From positions 1-33,435 of the forward strand of contig NZ_JAKEVM010000037.1 of the NCBI RefSeq assembly GCF_022398475.1: a stretch of DNA of 33,435 nucleotides, read 5' to 3'. The notes under the pieces were generated by a model. The model had not been told where the DNA came from, made no database searches, and was given only the letters and a program-made list of their open reading frames with translations. The stretch comes from Pseudoalteromonas shioyasakiensis (GTDB lineage Bacteria > Pseudomonadota > Gammaproteobacteria > Enterobacterales > Alteromonadaceae). The first letter of the stretch is position 1, and the number at the start of each line of letters is the position of its first letter. The position numbers and the translations under genes are program-made. Of the stretch, positions 17,009 through 24,229 are shown in pieces.

Positions 17009-17392
17009 TTAGACATTGGCTTGGTAAGCAGGGATAGCTATCGCCGCTACAATACCCAATAAAAATATGCCACCAATGATCAACACGCCCCAAAATGACC
17101 ATTGTTTTTGTACTCGTTGAAAATGCTCAACACTATCCCAACGTTTATTTTGCCATGCCATTTCTCGGCCTTTAAAGCCCAGATAAATCGACACAATAAA
17201 ACCAACATAAGGCACTAAGGCCAATAAGCCAATCCAAGTGCTGTTGCCAATTGCCCAAATCCAACTTAGCAAGAAAGCGCCCCAACTAAAGCCTTTAATG
17301 CCCTCGGGTAAATCGTCTACCTTCCCCTGCCCTGAGTTATTTTCAGATGCCATCTGAAGGCTTGCTTCAGGTGGTGTGTAATTATCTGCCAT
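17009..17392 (-). CDS. Small membrane protein with a pilin-like C-terminal segment
   Basis: I cannot name the family. The 127-residue product has a polar N-terminus (about 35 residues), a hydrophobic hairpin (about 38-70), the loop GREMAWQNKRWDSVEHFQ, and a last hydrophobic segment ending GIVAAIAIPAYQ. That ending is the consensus normally found in the N-terminal helix of type IV pilins, but here it closes the protein and there is no prepilin leader. A good AAGGA site precedes the ATG. It is monocistronic and divergent from the YebE-like gene. Inner-membrane location is inferred. Confidence 0.7.
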   Translation of the reverse strand: MADNYTPPEASLQMASENNSGQGKVDDLPEGIKGFSWGAFLLSWIWAIGNSTWIGLLALVPYVGFIVSIYLGFKGREMAWQNKRWDSVEHFQRVQKQWSFWGVLIIGGIFLLGIVAAIAIPAYQANV

Positions 17393-17574
17393 GAGTTTTT
17401 CCTTATTATTAATTAAACAGAAACCCTAACTTATAGTACTGGGTGTATTTTAAGCAAGCTAAAGATAAGTACCTAAAGCAGATAATTGTTACCTGATGTG
17501 TTTTGTAACATTTATCTCGTTTCCTTTTCATTTTAAATCACCTAATCTGGGCACATAACTGCAAGGAGAGAACA

Positions 17575-18225
17575 ATGAAAGACTTACAAAAGTTAGTGGG
17601 TAATTTAAATAAATCAGGTGCGCTGAGTGGTTTTTTAGGGGGTGTTGCTGGGGGCGGACTAACGAGCTTAATGGGCGGAAAAAGTAAAAAGAGCAGTAAA
17701 AAAGCCGTAAAATATGGTGCACTTGCTGCTGTCGGTGGCCTTGCTTGGAAAGCCTATAAACAATACTCAGAACAAAAAGCGGCTCCAGTACAGCAAACTA
17801 GTTCTCGTGGTTTTGATATTACCCCCGCCACGCTATCTGAGCAGTCATTTACTGATGTAATCGACGATAACCATAATGATGGGCAATTATTACTCATGCG
17901 CGCTATGATTGCAGCCGCCTATGCTGATGGCCACATTGATGAAACGGAAAGACAAAAAATCTTCGCACAAGTAGAAACAATGCAATTGTCTGTGCAAGAA
18001 AAGGCCATGCTGTTCGATGAGCTAAGAAAACCAATGCAACTATCAGAGTTAGTTGCCGCTGTGCCTAACGCACAAATGGGTATTGAAGTATATGCAGCTA
18101 GTGCCAGCGCAATTGATTTAAACCAAGCTATTTCTAAACACTACTTAGACACGCTCGCTAACCAATTATGCATTCCTAATGAACTGGTAATGAGCATTCA
18201 CAGAGAGCTTGCCGAATACCAATAA
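17575..18225 (+). CDS. YebE-like DUF533 protein (TerB-like C-terminal domain)
   Basis: This 216-residue protein has a Gly-rich, weakly hydrophobic N-terminal half (GFLGGVAGGGLTSLMGG; KYGALAAVGGLAWKAY near 48-63) and a helical TerB-like domain (about 105-215) with the family's AYADGHIDETERQKI. E. coli YebE, the best-known relative, belongs to the envelope-stress (Cpx) regulon; its molecular role is unknown. A strong AAGGAGAG site lies before the ATG. The intergenic region carries the inverted repeat TGTTAC/GTAACA (17487-17510), but I see no CpxR site. The stop codon is inside the terminator stem. Confidence 0.82.
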   Translation: MKDLQKLVGNLNKSGALSGFLGGVAGGGLTSLMGGKSKKSSKKAVKYGALAAVGGLAWKAYKQYSEQKAAPVQQTSSRGFDITPATLSEQSFTDVIDDNHNDGQLLLMRAMIAAAYADGHIDETERQKIFAQVETMQLSVQEKAMLFDELRKPMQLSELVAAVPNAQMGIEVYAASASAIDLNQAISKHYLDTLANQLCIPNELVMSIHRELAEYQ

Positions 18226-18255
18226 AAATGGGGCGTCTTCGCCCTATTTTTATTG
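18220..18255. terminator. Bidirectional terminator between the YebE-like gene and the small orphan gene
   Basis: A long hairpin: arms CAATAAAAAT (18220-18229) and ATTTTTATTG (18246-18255) continue through one G/T pair into GGGCG/CGCCC around a TCTT loop. It is AT-rich at both bases, so it can work on either strand for the convergent genes. Confidence 0.9.
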
Positions 18256-18269
18256 GTAAACAGTGATGA

Positions 18270-18518
18270 TTAATGCGGCTTTTTAGTGCCGTAACGCACC
18301 ATATCTTTACCGTTTTCATACACTTCACTTGTCACGTAACGGCCAAGTAAAAGTTGATGTTTATCATCAAGTACCGCAATAAATGGGCGGCCATCACTAT
18401 TATTGGTTGCAAGGGCTACACCTGTTACATTCTCTAGCCCTAAACCGCCAGTTTCAACTAGGCGTAAAAATGTTTCTAACTCGTCTAATGTTTCAATTAC
18501 ATCGTTATCGTTAATCAT
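18270..18518 (-). CDS. Small acidic protein of unknown function
   Basis: An 82-residue protein that I do not recognise. It is soluble-looking and acidic in its first third (DNDVIETLDELETFLRLVE, probably an amphipathic helix), followed by a probable beta-rich part (TGVALATNN, PFIAVLDD, HQLLLGRYV) and a basic end, KKPH. It is bounded by a terminator on one side and a 156-base intergenic region on the other, so it is likely a single-gene unit. Codon use looks like the neighbours, which supports it being real. Confidence 0.6.
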   Translation of the reverse strand: MINDNDVIETLDELETFLRLVETGGLGLENVTGVALATNNSDGRPFIAVLDDKHQLLLGRYVTSEVYENGKDMVRYGTKKPH

Positions 18519-18615
18519 CTCAAATACTCAGTGATTGCTAATGGGCGTAGCATAGCAGGATTAAAAACAGGGTGCGAATAACAGCCCTTAAAGTAGCTTA
18601 CTTTTGGACTAAAAA

Positions 18616-18645
18616 TTGACACAACGCTATTCAATTGATGATACT
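18616..18645 (+). promoter_or_regulatory. Candidate promoter of the AraC-family gene
   Basis: A perfect TTGACA (18616-18621) is followed after 18 bases by GATACT (18640-18645, 4 of 6). A perfect palindrome CTATCGATAG (18650-18659) lies immediately downstream, near the expected transcription start, and could be an operator. Confidence 0.5.
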
Positions 18646-18674
18646 TTCGCTATCGATAGAGGCAGTGAAGTTTA

Positions 18675-19445
18675 ATGAGTAACCATTTAACGCTCGAATT
18701 AATGACTCCAAAGGGCAATCTTGCCGATAGCATACAAGCTATTTGGTATGCCACAGCGCACTCTCAAGGAGAGCAATGGCTTGCCTGCGATGGTGCCACA
18801 GGGCTTGTGTTTCCTGTTGCTGGTGAAGTTTTGCTTGATGACAAGCCGCTTGCTGCCCCTTATGCAGTGCAAGAAACATCGACTCAAGCATCTAAAGTCA
18901 CATTTTCACACGATGCGCAGTTTTGTGGTATTCGTTTTAACCCAACCGTATTGTCTGAACTAAAGCGTAATGCTCACCCACTCATTGCAGAGCAGTCACT
19001 ATGTGAAATTGCCGAAGATCTGCAAAATGATGCCAGCTTAGCCGCGTTTGTTGCACTTATTAGCCACCACTTTACTGATAATAAAAACATTAACCACAGC
19101 AACAGGCACTCAAAACACCTAATCAGTAACCTTATAGAGTTAACGCCACTCGAAACTGCTTACCAACTTGCCCCACTCAGTCAACGACAGCTCGAAAGAC
19201 AAGTTAAGGATCAATGCGGCGTTACCCCTAAGTATTTTGAGCGTATCTACCGAGTAAAACTTGCTAAACAAGCAATTAAAGATAACCCTGAAATGAGCTT
19301 TGCAGATATTGCACTTGAATGTGGCTTTACCGATCAGCCTCATTTAATCAAAGAATTCAAAGCAATAATGCACATCACCCCAGCAAAATATCGCAAGTTA
19401 TTGAAAGACTCTCAAACTAAACAAACAAAGCTTATTTTTCGTTAG
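18675..19445 (+). CDS. AraC-family transcriptional regulator
   Basis: This 256-residue protein has an N-terminal domain (about 1-150) resembling the DUF6597-type domain found in soluble AraC regulators, and a C-terminal double helix-turn-helix (about 165-245) with the typical MSFADIALECGFTDQPHLIKEFK and the closing ITPAKYRK. The effector is unknown. It runs toward the second XRE set and their stop codons overlap (TAG at 19443-19445 against TAA on the other strand), so no terminator separates the two transcripts. It may control either neighbour, but nothing in the sequence proves this. Confidence 0.87.
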   Translation: MSNHLTLELMTPKGNLADSIQAIWYATAHSQGEQWLACDGATGLVFPVAGEVLLDDKPLAAPYAVQETSTQASKVTFSHDAQFCGIRFNPTVLSELKRNAHPLIAEQSLCEIAEDLQNDASLAAFVALISHHFTDNKNINHSNRHSKHLISNLIELTPLETAYQLAPLSQRQLERQVKDQCGVTPKYFERIYRVKLAKQAIKDNPEMSFADIALECGFTDQPHLIKEFKAIMHITPAKYRKLLKDSQTKQTKLIFR

Positions 19446-19648
19446 TCATCCTCAAAACGCAGAATATCACCAGGCTGACAGCCTAAGTGCTTACAAATTG
19501 CATCTAAGGTCGTAAAGCGCACAGCTTTAGCTCGTCCAGCTCTAAGAACTGATAAGTTTTGTGGCGTAATACCTATCGCTTCAGCTAATTCTGCAGACTT
19601 CATTTTTCGCTTAGCTAACACTACATCTAAATCAATAATAATCGCCAT
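19442..19648 (-). CDS. Small XRE-family regulator (YozG-like HTH), second copy
   Basis: This 68-residue protein is a single Cro/C1-type helix-turn-helix (ELAEAIGITPQNLSVLRAGR) with the ending FTTLDAICKHLGCQPGDIL. It is a paralogue of the XRE at 16629-16841. ATG at 19648 is chosen over a longer open frame to 19702, because it overlaps the DUF2975 stop codon by one base (TAATG), the usual coupling. Small HTH proteins of this type paired with DUF2975 membrane proteins are common in bacteria; the membrane partner is thought to modulate the regulator, but no mechanism is established. Confidence 0.88.
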   Translation of the reverse strand: MAIIIDLDVVLAKRKMKSAELAEAIGITPQNLSVLRAGRAKAVRFTTLDAICKHLGCQPGDILRFEDD

Positions 19649-20205
19649 TAAATCACTAACTCTTGCTCTTTTTGTAGCTGCTGCGCTTGACCCATGATCC
19701 AACCAATAACATAAATAATTAATCCCATCACTAAGCCTATAATATCAGTATCTTGTATAGCCACGACCCTTCCGATATCTGATCCTGTTGCCAAGTTAAG
19801 AAGAGTTATAAGTAGTGACGGGTAGCACACAACTAGTGCAAATTGCGCCAATAATACGCCACCTAACCATTTAAAACATTGTATATTTTCAATAGCGAAG
19901 AAGGATCCACGTCGGTAAAGCAAAAATAACCGAATCAAAATTATGTTGATCAGAATAAACGGTAGCAATTGCACAAGACCAAGCCATAAAACACTATCAA
20001 AACCATGCTCATTTAATGTTTGTGCTACTCCTTGCCAGGAGCCGCTGACTTCAAGACCAATCCACATATGCGCACCATTACTTTGTGTAAAACTTAAAAC
20101 ATTACTGTCACTGAAAAGCACAATAATGCTTGTTACTAACAAGCTAATAAGCGTAAAAATTAGCAGACTTAGGATAAACGAACTCATCCAAACAATTTTT
20201 TTCAT
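19648..20205 (-). CDS. DUF2975-like membrane protein
   Basis: This 185-residue protein has four hydrophobic segments (about 8-32, 68-95, 110-135 and 150-172), with the DUF2975-like feature of a charged loop FAIENIQCFKWLG before the third helix. It overlaps the upstream hydrolase gene by four bases and the downstream XRE gene by one, so all three are translated from one message. The role is inferred from the pairing with an XRE regulator: a membrane partner that could sense or hold the regulator. Confidence 0.78.
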   Translation of the reverse strand: MKKIVWMSSFILSLLIFTLISLLVTSIIVLFSDSNVLSFTQSNGAHMWIGLEVSGSWQGVAQTLNEHGFDSVLWLGLVQLLPFILINIILIRLFLLYRRGSFFAIENIQCFKWLGGVLLAQFALVVCYPSLLITLLNLATGSDIGRVVAIQDTDIIGLVMGLIIYVIGWIMGQAQQLQKEQELVI

Positions 20206-21056
20206 GACGATTTACTCAGTGTTATTTGTTTTAGAAGTTGCTCATAATGAGTCGCTAACTGCTTACCTGTTAACGCATTAGAATGGTGCTTCCCTTTTGC
20301 AATGTAAATCTGCTTTTGCTGAGATTTTGCATATTGATATAGTGATTTAGCTAACTCAGGTGGAGTTTGAGTGTCTTTTTCACCGGTGATTATTAATAGC
20401 GGTGCTTGATAAACTTGTAACGCTTTTAAATTATCGACTTGTTTAATCTCTTCACTAAACTCAACACTAACAAACGGTTTAGCAAACCACGGAATACGTG
20501 CTGCTGTCATCTGTTCAACATTTGTCACACTCCCTTCGAGTACCAGAGCATCAACGTTACGCTGACTGGCAAGATAACCTGCAATCATACTTCCTAAAGA
20601 ATGACCATGGATCACCACAGGCAAAGTATTTAGGTCTGATCTGCCTTTTACATAATCAAATACCTGTAATGCATCAGCTTGCAGATTAGCTACGCTAGGT
20701 ACTCCAGAACTAAGCCCATAACCACGATGATCCATCATTAAAATATTAACTTGAAAAGGTAAAAGTAGCTTGGCTGGTTCCCCACCTGCGGCACTAACGC
20801 GAAACTGGTTACCACCGAAGTAAATTACCGTAGCACGAGCATCTGCAACTTTAATAAGGGTACCCTTAAGTCTAGTACCCTCATCGGTGTTTAAAGTTAT
20901 CTCCTGCGTTTTGGCGGTGGCATTAACACTTTGTATTTCCTGCATCGTTATTTTTTTATCCGGATATAAAAAGTGAGATTCCTCAACTTTAATTGTCGTA
21001 CAACCAGTTAATAACAGCACAATCAGCGAAACCACTGCAATAGAACCAAATTTCAT
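20202..21056 (-). CDS. Lipoprotein alpha/beta hydrolase
   Basis: This 284-residue protein has a lipoprotein signal ending LLLTGC (Cys19) and an alpha/beta-hydrolase core. The nucleophile elbow is GHSLGS with S153, the acid is likely D228 in TGEKDTQTPP, and the histidine is H257 or H258 in KGKHHSNAL. The YFGGN and DHRGYGLSSG segments fit the oxyanion-hole region. It should be a membrane-anchored esterase or thioesterase of unknown substrate. ATG at 21056 is chosen because AAGGA lies eight bases upstream, whereas the GTG at 21062 is only two bases from it. It is the first gene of the set with DUF2975 and XRE. Confidence 0.8.
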   Translation of the reverse strand: MKFGSIAVVSLIVLLLTGCTTIKVEESHFLYPDKKITMQEIQSVNATAKTQEITLNTDEGTRLKGTLIKVADARATVIYFGGNQFRVSAAGGEPAKLLLPFQVNILMMDHRGYGLSSGVPSVANLQADALQVFDYVKGRSDLNTLPVVIHGHSLGSMIAGYLASQRNVDALVLEGSVTNVEQMTAARIPWFAKPFVSVEFSEEIKQVDNLKALQVYQAPLLIITGEKDTQTPPELAKSLYQYAKSQQKQIYIAKGKHHSNALTGKQLATHYEQLLKQITLSKSS

Positions 21057-21171
21057 TTTCACGATCCTTCTAGTAAAAAAACTACTATGGCACTAGATAA
21101 GTTAAAAAACAAACTAAAATTACCGAAAAACGATAATTAATTATTCAATATCGAACATTAAAAGCCCTTCC

Positions 21172-21227
21172 TTTGAAAAATAGCTTTGATCAAAAGCGCT
21201 ATCTCCTTTAATTCATTATTTTTCAAA
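21172..21227. repeat. Nested inverted repeat upstream of the pyroglutamyl-peptidase-like gene
   Basis: Perfect 11-base arms TTTGAAAAATA (21172-21182) and TATTTTTCAAA (21217-21227) enclose a smaller perfect palindrome TTTGATCAAA (21185-21194). The element lies in the 264-base region between the divergent hydrolase and peptidase genes, the longest gene-free stretch here. A separate perfect palindrome ATAATTAATTAT lies at 21133-21144. I see nothing else in this stretch. Confidence 0.5.
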
Positions 21228-21320
21228 TTCTGTGTTGAGCGATTTTATTTGCGCTCGGCATTTATCCATAGGATAGTTAACGCAAGCCTACTAAACGAGC
21301 TGTAACTAAATAGGATAATC

Positions 21321-22469
21321 ATGAAAAAAGTTTTACTTGCCACCGGCTTAATCGCCTCGTCATTTACTGCATTTGCAGCCAATTTAACCGTTGAAGAACT
21401 GCGTATTGAAAAAGCCAGCAAAGCCATGCCAAAGGTGTTAAATGCTTTTTCTAATGAAGTAAACCAATTTGAAAAACAGTGGCAAGCGGCTGCTAGTTAT
21501 CAGCAAGCAAGTGACCTTATTGATGATTACGCCAAACAATTATGGCGCGATGCCAAAACACGTATAATTAAAACCAACAGCTTCGACGACCGAGAGCTAT
21601 ATTGGGCACGTTTACTTTCAAGCAAGATTATTCGTACCAGCAAACCCCAGTTTGCAATGACCGACAGCGAACAAACCGCGTTATTAACAATGCTCGAAAA
21701 TGGCAGCCGTGGCCGCACCGACCTTGATTACAGTAAAAAAACCGACAAACGCATTTTAATTACAGGTTTTGATCCATTCTTATTAGATAGAAATATTAAT
21801 CAAAGTAACCCATCCGGTGTTGCAGCATTATTACTTGATGGCCAAGTAATTAATTACAATGGCATTAGCGCCGAGATCAATACGGTGATGGTGCCAGTAC
21901 GCTACGAAGACTTTGACCAGGGTATTATCGAATCATTACTTGCGCCATATTATGCACTTAACAATGTCGATATGATTGCCACTATCAGTATGGGCAGCAA
22001 AGACTTTGACCTTGAACGCTTTCCGGGTAAACGCCGCAGTGTAACGGCGCCCGATAACGCCAATATTGTGTATGGCGGCACAGCAACTGCACCGAAAATT
22101 TCGAGCCTTAACGACCGCCCTCTTCTGGGCAATGAGTTTGTAACGTTCAGCTTACCAGTTAAGCAAATGCAACAAGCCAAAGGGCCATTCCCAATCAACG
22201 ACAATCATAAAGTCGTTACGCTTGAAAAAGCATTTGAGCCAAAATCACTTAAAGAGTTAGAAGGTGCGATTGCAGTAAAAGGCGGTGGCGGAGGCTACTT
22301 ATCTAATGAAATCTCGTACCGTAGTATTCGCCTGCGTGATGAGCTTAATTCAGACATCCCAACGGGGCATATTCACACCCCACGTATTCAACAATTTGAG
22401 CCAGAAACAGAAGCGAAAATTGTTAAGCAAATTAAAGCAATGCTTGAGCAGAGCTTGGTTGCAATTTAA
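21321..22469 (+). CDS. Secreted pyroglutamyl-peptidase I-like protein lacking the catalytic cysteine
   Basis: This 382-residue protein has a signal peptide ending near AFA-A (residue 19-20), a helical region of about 120 residues, and then a peptidase C15-like fold (about 144-375) opening with ILITGFDPF (148-153). In true C15 enzymes the triad is Glu, Cys and His. Here the Glu may be E232, the expected Cys position in the SNEISY segment is S328, and His is H350 or H352 in GHIHTP. The whole protein contains no cysteine. Cytosolic C15 enzymes are about 215 residues, so this one is both larger and exported. It could be inactive, a serine variant, or a binding protein. It is monocistronic with a strong terminator. 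Confidence 0.75.
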   Translation: MKKVLLATGLIASSFTAFAANLTVEELRIEKASKAMPKVLNAFSNEVNQFEKQWQAAASYQQASDLIDDYAKQLWRDAKTRIIKTNSFDDRELYWARLLSSKIIRTSKPQFAMTDSEQTALLTMLENGSRGRTDLDYSKKTDKRILITGFDPFLLDRNINQSNPSGVAALLLDGQVINYNGISAEINTVMVPVRYEDFDQGIIESLLAPYYALNNVDMIATISMGSKDFDLERFPGKRRSVTAPDNANIVYGGTATAPKISSLNDRPLLGNEFVTFSLPVKQMQQAKGPFPINDNHKVVTLEKAFEPKSLKELEGAIAVKGGGGGYLSNEISYRSIRLRDELNSDIPTGHIHTPRIQQFEPETEAKIVKQIKAMLEQSLVAI

Positions 22470-22475
22470 AGCGTT

Positions 22476-22508
22476 AAGCTCAGCTATAAAGCAATAGCTG
22501 AGCTTTTT
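22476..22508 (+). terminator. Terminator after the pyroglutamyl-peptidase-like gene
   Basis: Perfect 12-base arms AAGCTCAGCTAT (22476-22487) and ATAGCTGAGCTT (22494-22505) with a 6-base loop are followed by T to 22508. It sits between convergent genes. Confidence 0.92.
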
Positions 22509-22526
22509 CCAATTCACAATTGATAC

Positions 22527-24113
22527 TTATTGTGGACCTGTTCCGCCATTCACTTTACTGCCCAAAGAACTTGGATCATCTAATCGATATGGGTAAAGTT
22601 GAATATCACCGAATACTGTTGCCCCGCTATCACGATATTGATCAGTTGCAGAACTTCCAGTGTAAACATTTCCTGAGGCACTAAAATAACCAGAGCCTTG
22701 ATTCCAGTGAGGTTTCGCTGAATTTTCAAAGTAATTATTTTCCACTAAAACCTCTGCGCCATTCCCCGCACTAATTGAAAAATAAGTAATGTTCTTCCAG
22801 TAATTATTAAACATATGCACACGAGAGTTATAGCCGTCTACTTTAGGGTTTCGCCCTGCAGCTGTATCCCAAAAATTGTGATGCGCTGTTATTTGAGAGT
22901 TTCTAAATAAATGGGTATACCAATGCTGGTTAGCGCAAACTTGAGGGTTATATCCATAAAAACGATTCCAACTTAAAGTAACGTTTTGACTATTGTCTAC
23001 ATCAATATATCCATCACTGATTTTATTAAATGCCATGTGATCAACCCATACATGACTACTATCATCTATTGAAATAGCATCACCTGCTTCTACAAGGGCT
23101 GGGTTAATACCCTCAAGCATAATGTTCTTAATAATAATATTTCGCTGATTACTAATAACGAGGCTAGCACCAATTATTTTCGAGTTTTTACCTAACCCTT
23201 GCAGCGTTTTATTTGATTGCACAATGATACGTCTATCATTACGGGTAACATTCACGGTTGAGTTTGAGCTACTTCCCAACTCACTACAACTTTGATTACC
23301 AACGGGAATTCTGTACCACGTCTTACCGTAATCTCCCCATTGACCACAATCAAGTGGACAAGCTGGTACCGTTCTATTGGCGGTTCGACAATCAATCACT
23401 GTGTTATCAGGAACTTGAATAACCGCAGCAGAGCCAGAACTCAATGCAGTACTTAAATCATCACAGCTATATACTGTGATGGCAGTGTTATTACCACCTC
23501 CGGTCGTTGTGCTCAATCCATCTTGACCTGCTTGAGATGCAAAGCCTATTAAGTCACTGGGAGTGGTTCCGGTAGTCCCACAGTCGCCATTTACTGGATT
23601 AATAAACCATCTTTGTGAACTGATCCCAGCATCATCATTTTGATAAACATTTGCAGTATTATTTGAGCCTGCAACTGTCAAAGATTTACCAGTTAACTTA
23701 TTGACGATATTAAAGCCGCCCGATGAAGATGCTTTTAACAACCAACGTTGATTAGCCCCTTGCCAATCATCATAAGCAATTATATTTGCACCATTTGATT
23801 GCGATGAGTTCAACACATCAATAACTTTATTGTTAAATTTAGAGCGTATAATCCAATAGCCATCTGCTTCTTGAATAAGCTGAAACTTTTGGTTATTTCC
23901 ACCCCAGTATTCGTAGCTAATAATATTCGGGGCTGAGCTAGAATCACTGGTATTTACATCAAGTGCAAGGCCAGAGCCTCTATTAATAATGGAATATACA
24001 GTGCCAGATTCAGGCATAGCACTACACTGTTGTGCATGAACAGCATTCTGAGCAAAACACGCAACTGCTAGTAGGCATAATGCTAACAGTTTAGTTTGGT
24101 TTAAAATCTTCAA
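22527..24113 (-). CDS. Secreted CBM13-pectate lyase (PL1 family)
   Basis: This 528-residue enzyme has a signal peptide (to about residue 27), a ricin-type CBM13 sugar-binding domain (about 36-172) with three Q-x-F/W repeats (QKFQL, QRWLL, QRWFI), and a right-handed beta-helix pectate lyase domain (about 190-510). PL1 marks are VWVDHM, DGYIDVDNSQNVTLSWNRF and the catalytic-arginine segment AAGRNPKV. It should cleave polygalacturonate by calcium-dependent beta-elimination outside the cell. The start is TTG, supported by GAGGAG six bases upstream. Just upstream, TGTAAT and ATTACA (24135-24151) form an inverted repeat that could be an operator. Confidence 0.9.
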   Translation of the reverse strand: MKILNQTKLLALCLLAVACFAQNAVHAQQCSAMPESGTVYSIINRGSGLALDVNTSDSSSAPNIISYEYWGGNNQKFQLIQEADGYWIIRSKFNNKVIDVLNSSQSNGANIIAYDDWQGANQRWLLKASSSGGFNIVNKLTGKSLTVAGSNNTANVYQNDDAGISSQRWFINPVNGDCGTTGTTPSDLIGFASQAGQDGLSTTTGGGNNTAITVYSCDDLSTALSSGSAAVIQVPDNTVIDCRTANRTVPACPLDCGQWGDYGKTWYRIPVGNQSCSELGSSSNSTVNVTRNDRRIIVQSNKTLQGLGKNSKIIGASLVISNQRNIIIKNIMLEGINPALVEAGDAISIDDSSHVWVDHMAFNKISDGYIDVDNSQNVTLSWNRFYGYNPQVCANQHWYTHLFRNSQITAHHNFWDTAAGRNPKVDGYNSRVHMFNNYWKNITYFSISAGNGAEVLVENNYFENSAKPHWNQGSGYFSASGNVYTGSSATDQYRDSGATVFGDIQLYPYRLDDPSSLGSKVNGGTGPQ

Positions 24114-24134
24114 GACTATCTCCTCTATTATATT

Positions 24135-24151
24135 TGTAATATAAAATTACA
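24135..24151. promoter_or_regulatory. Candidate operator of the pectate lyase gene
   Basis: The inverted repeat TGTAAT-N5-ATTACA lies 22 bases before the TTG start codon, in the likely 5' leader or promoter. No regulator can be named; the region is AT-rich, so chance is possible. Confidence 0.35.
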
Positions 24152-24229
24152 TTATTAAAGAGATAGTTTAATTTATACGTACCTAAAAGCACCTATCTAT
24201 GTTTATTTTATGTAAACAAATGTTAAAAA

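Noticed and set aside
17487-17510. Inverted repeat TGTTAC/GTAACA as a CpxR or other named operator of the YebE-like gene
   Set aside because: It is not the tandem GTAAA arrangement expected for CpxR, and six-base arms are not rare in this DNA; noted only as a loose repeat.
19649-19702. Upstream extension of the second XRE protein
   Set aside because: The added residues lie inside the DUF2975 gene and do not match the paralogue, whose start aligns with the ATG at 19648.
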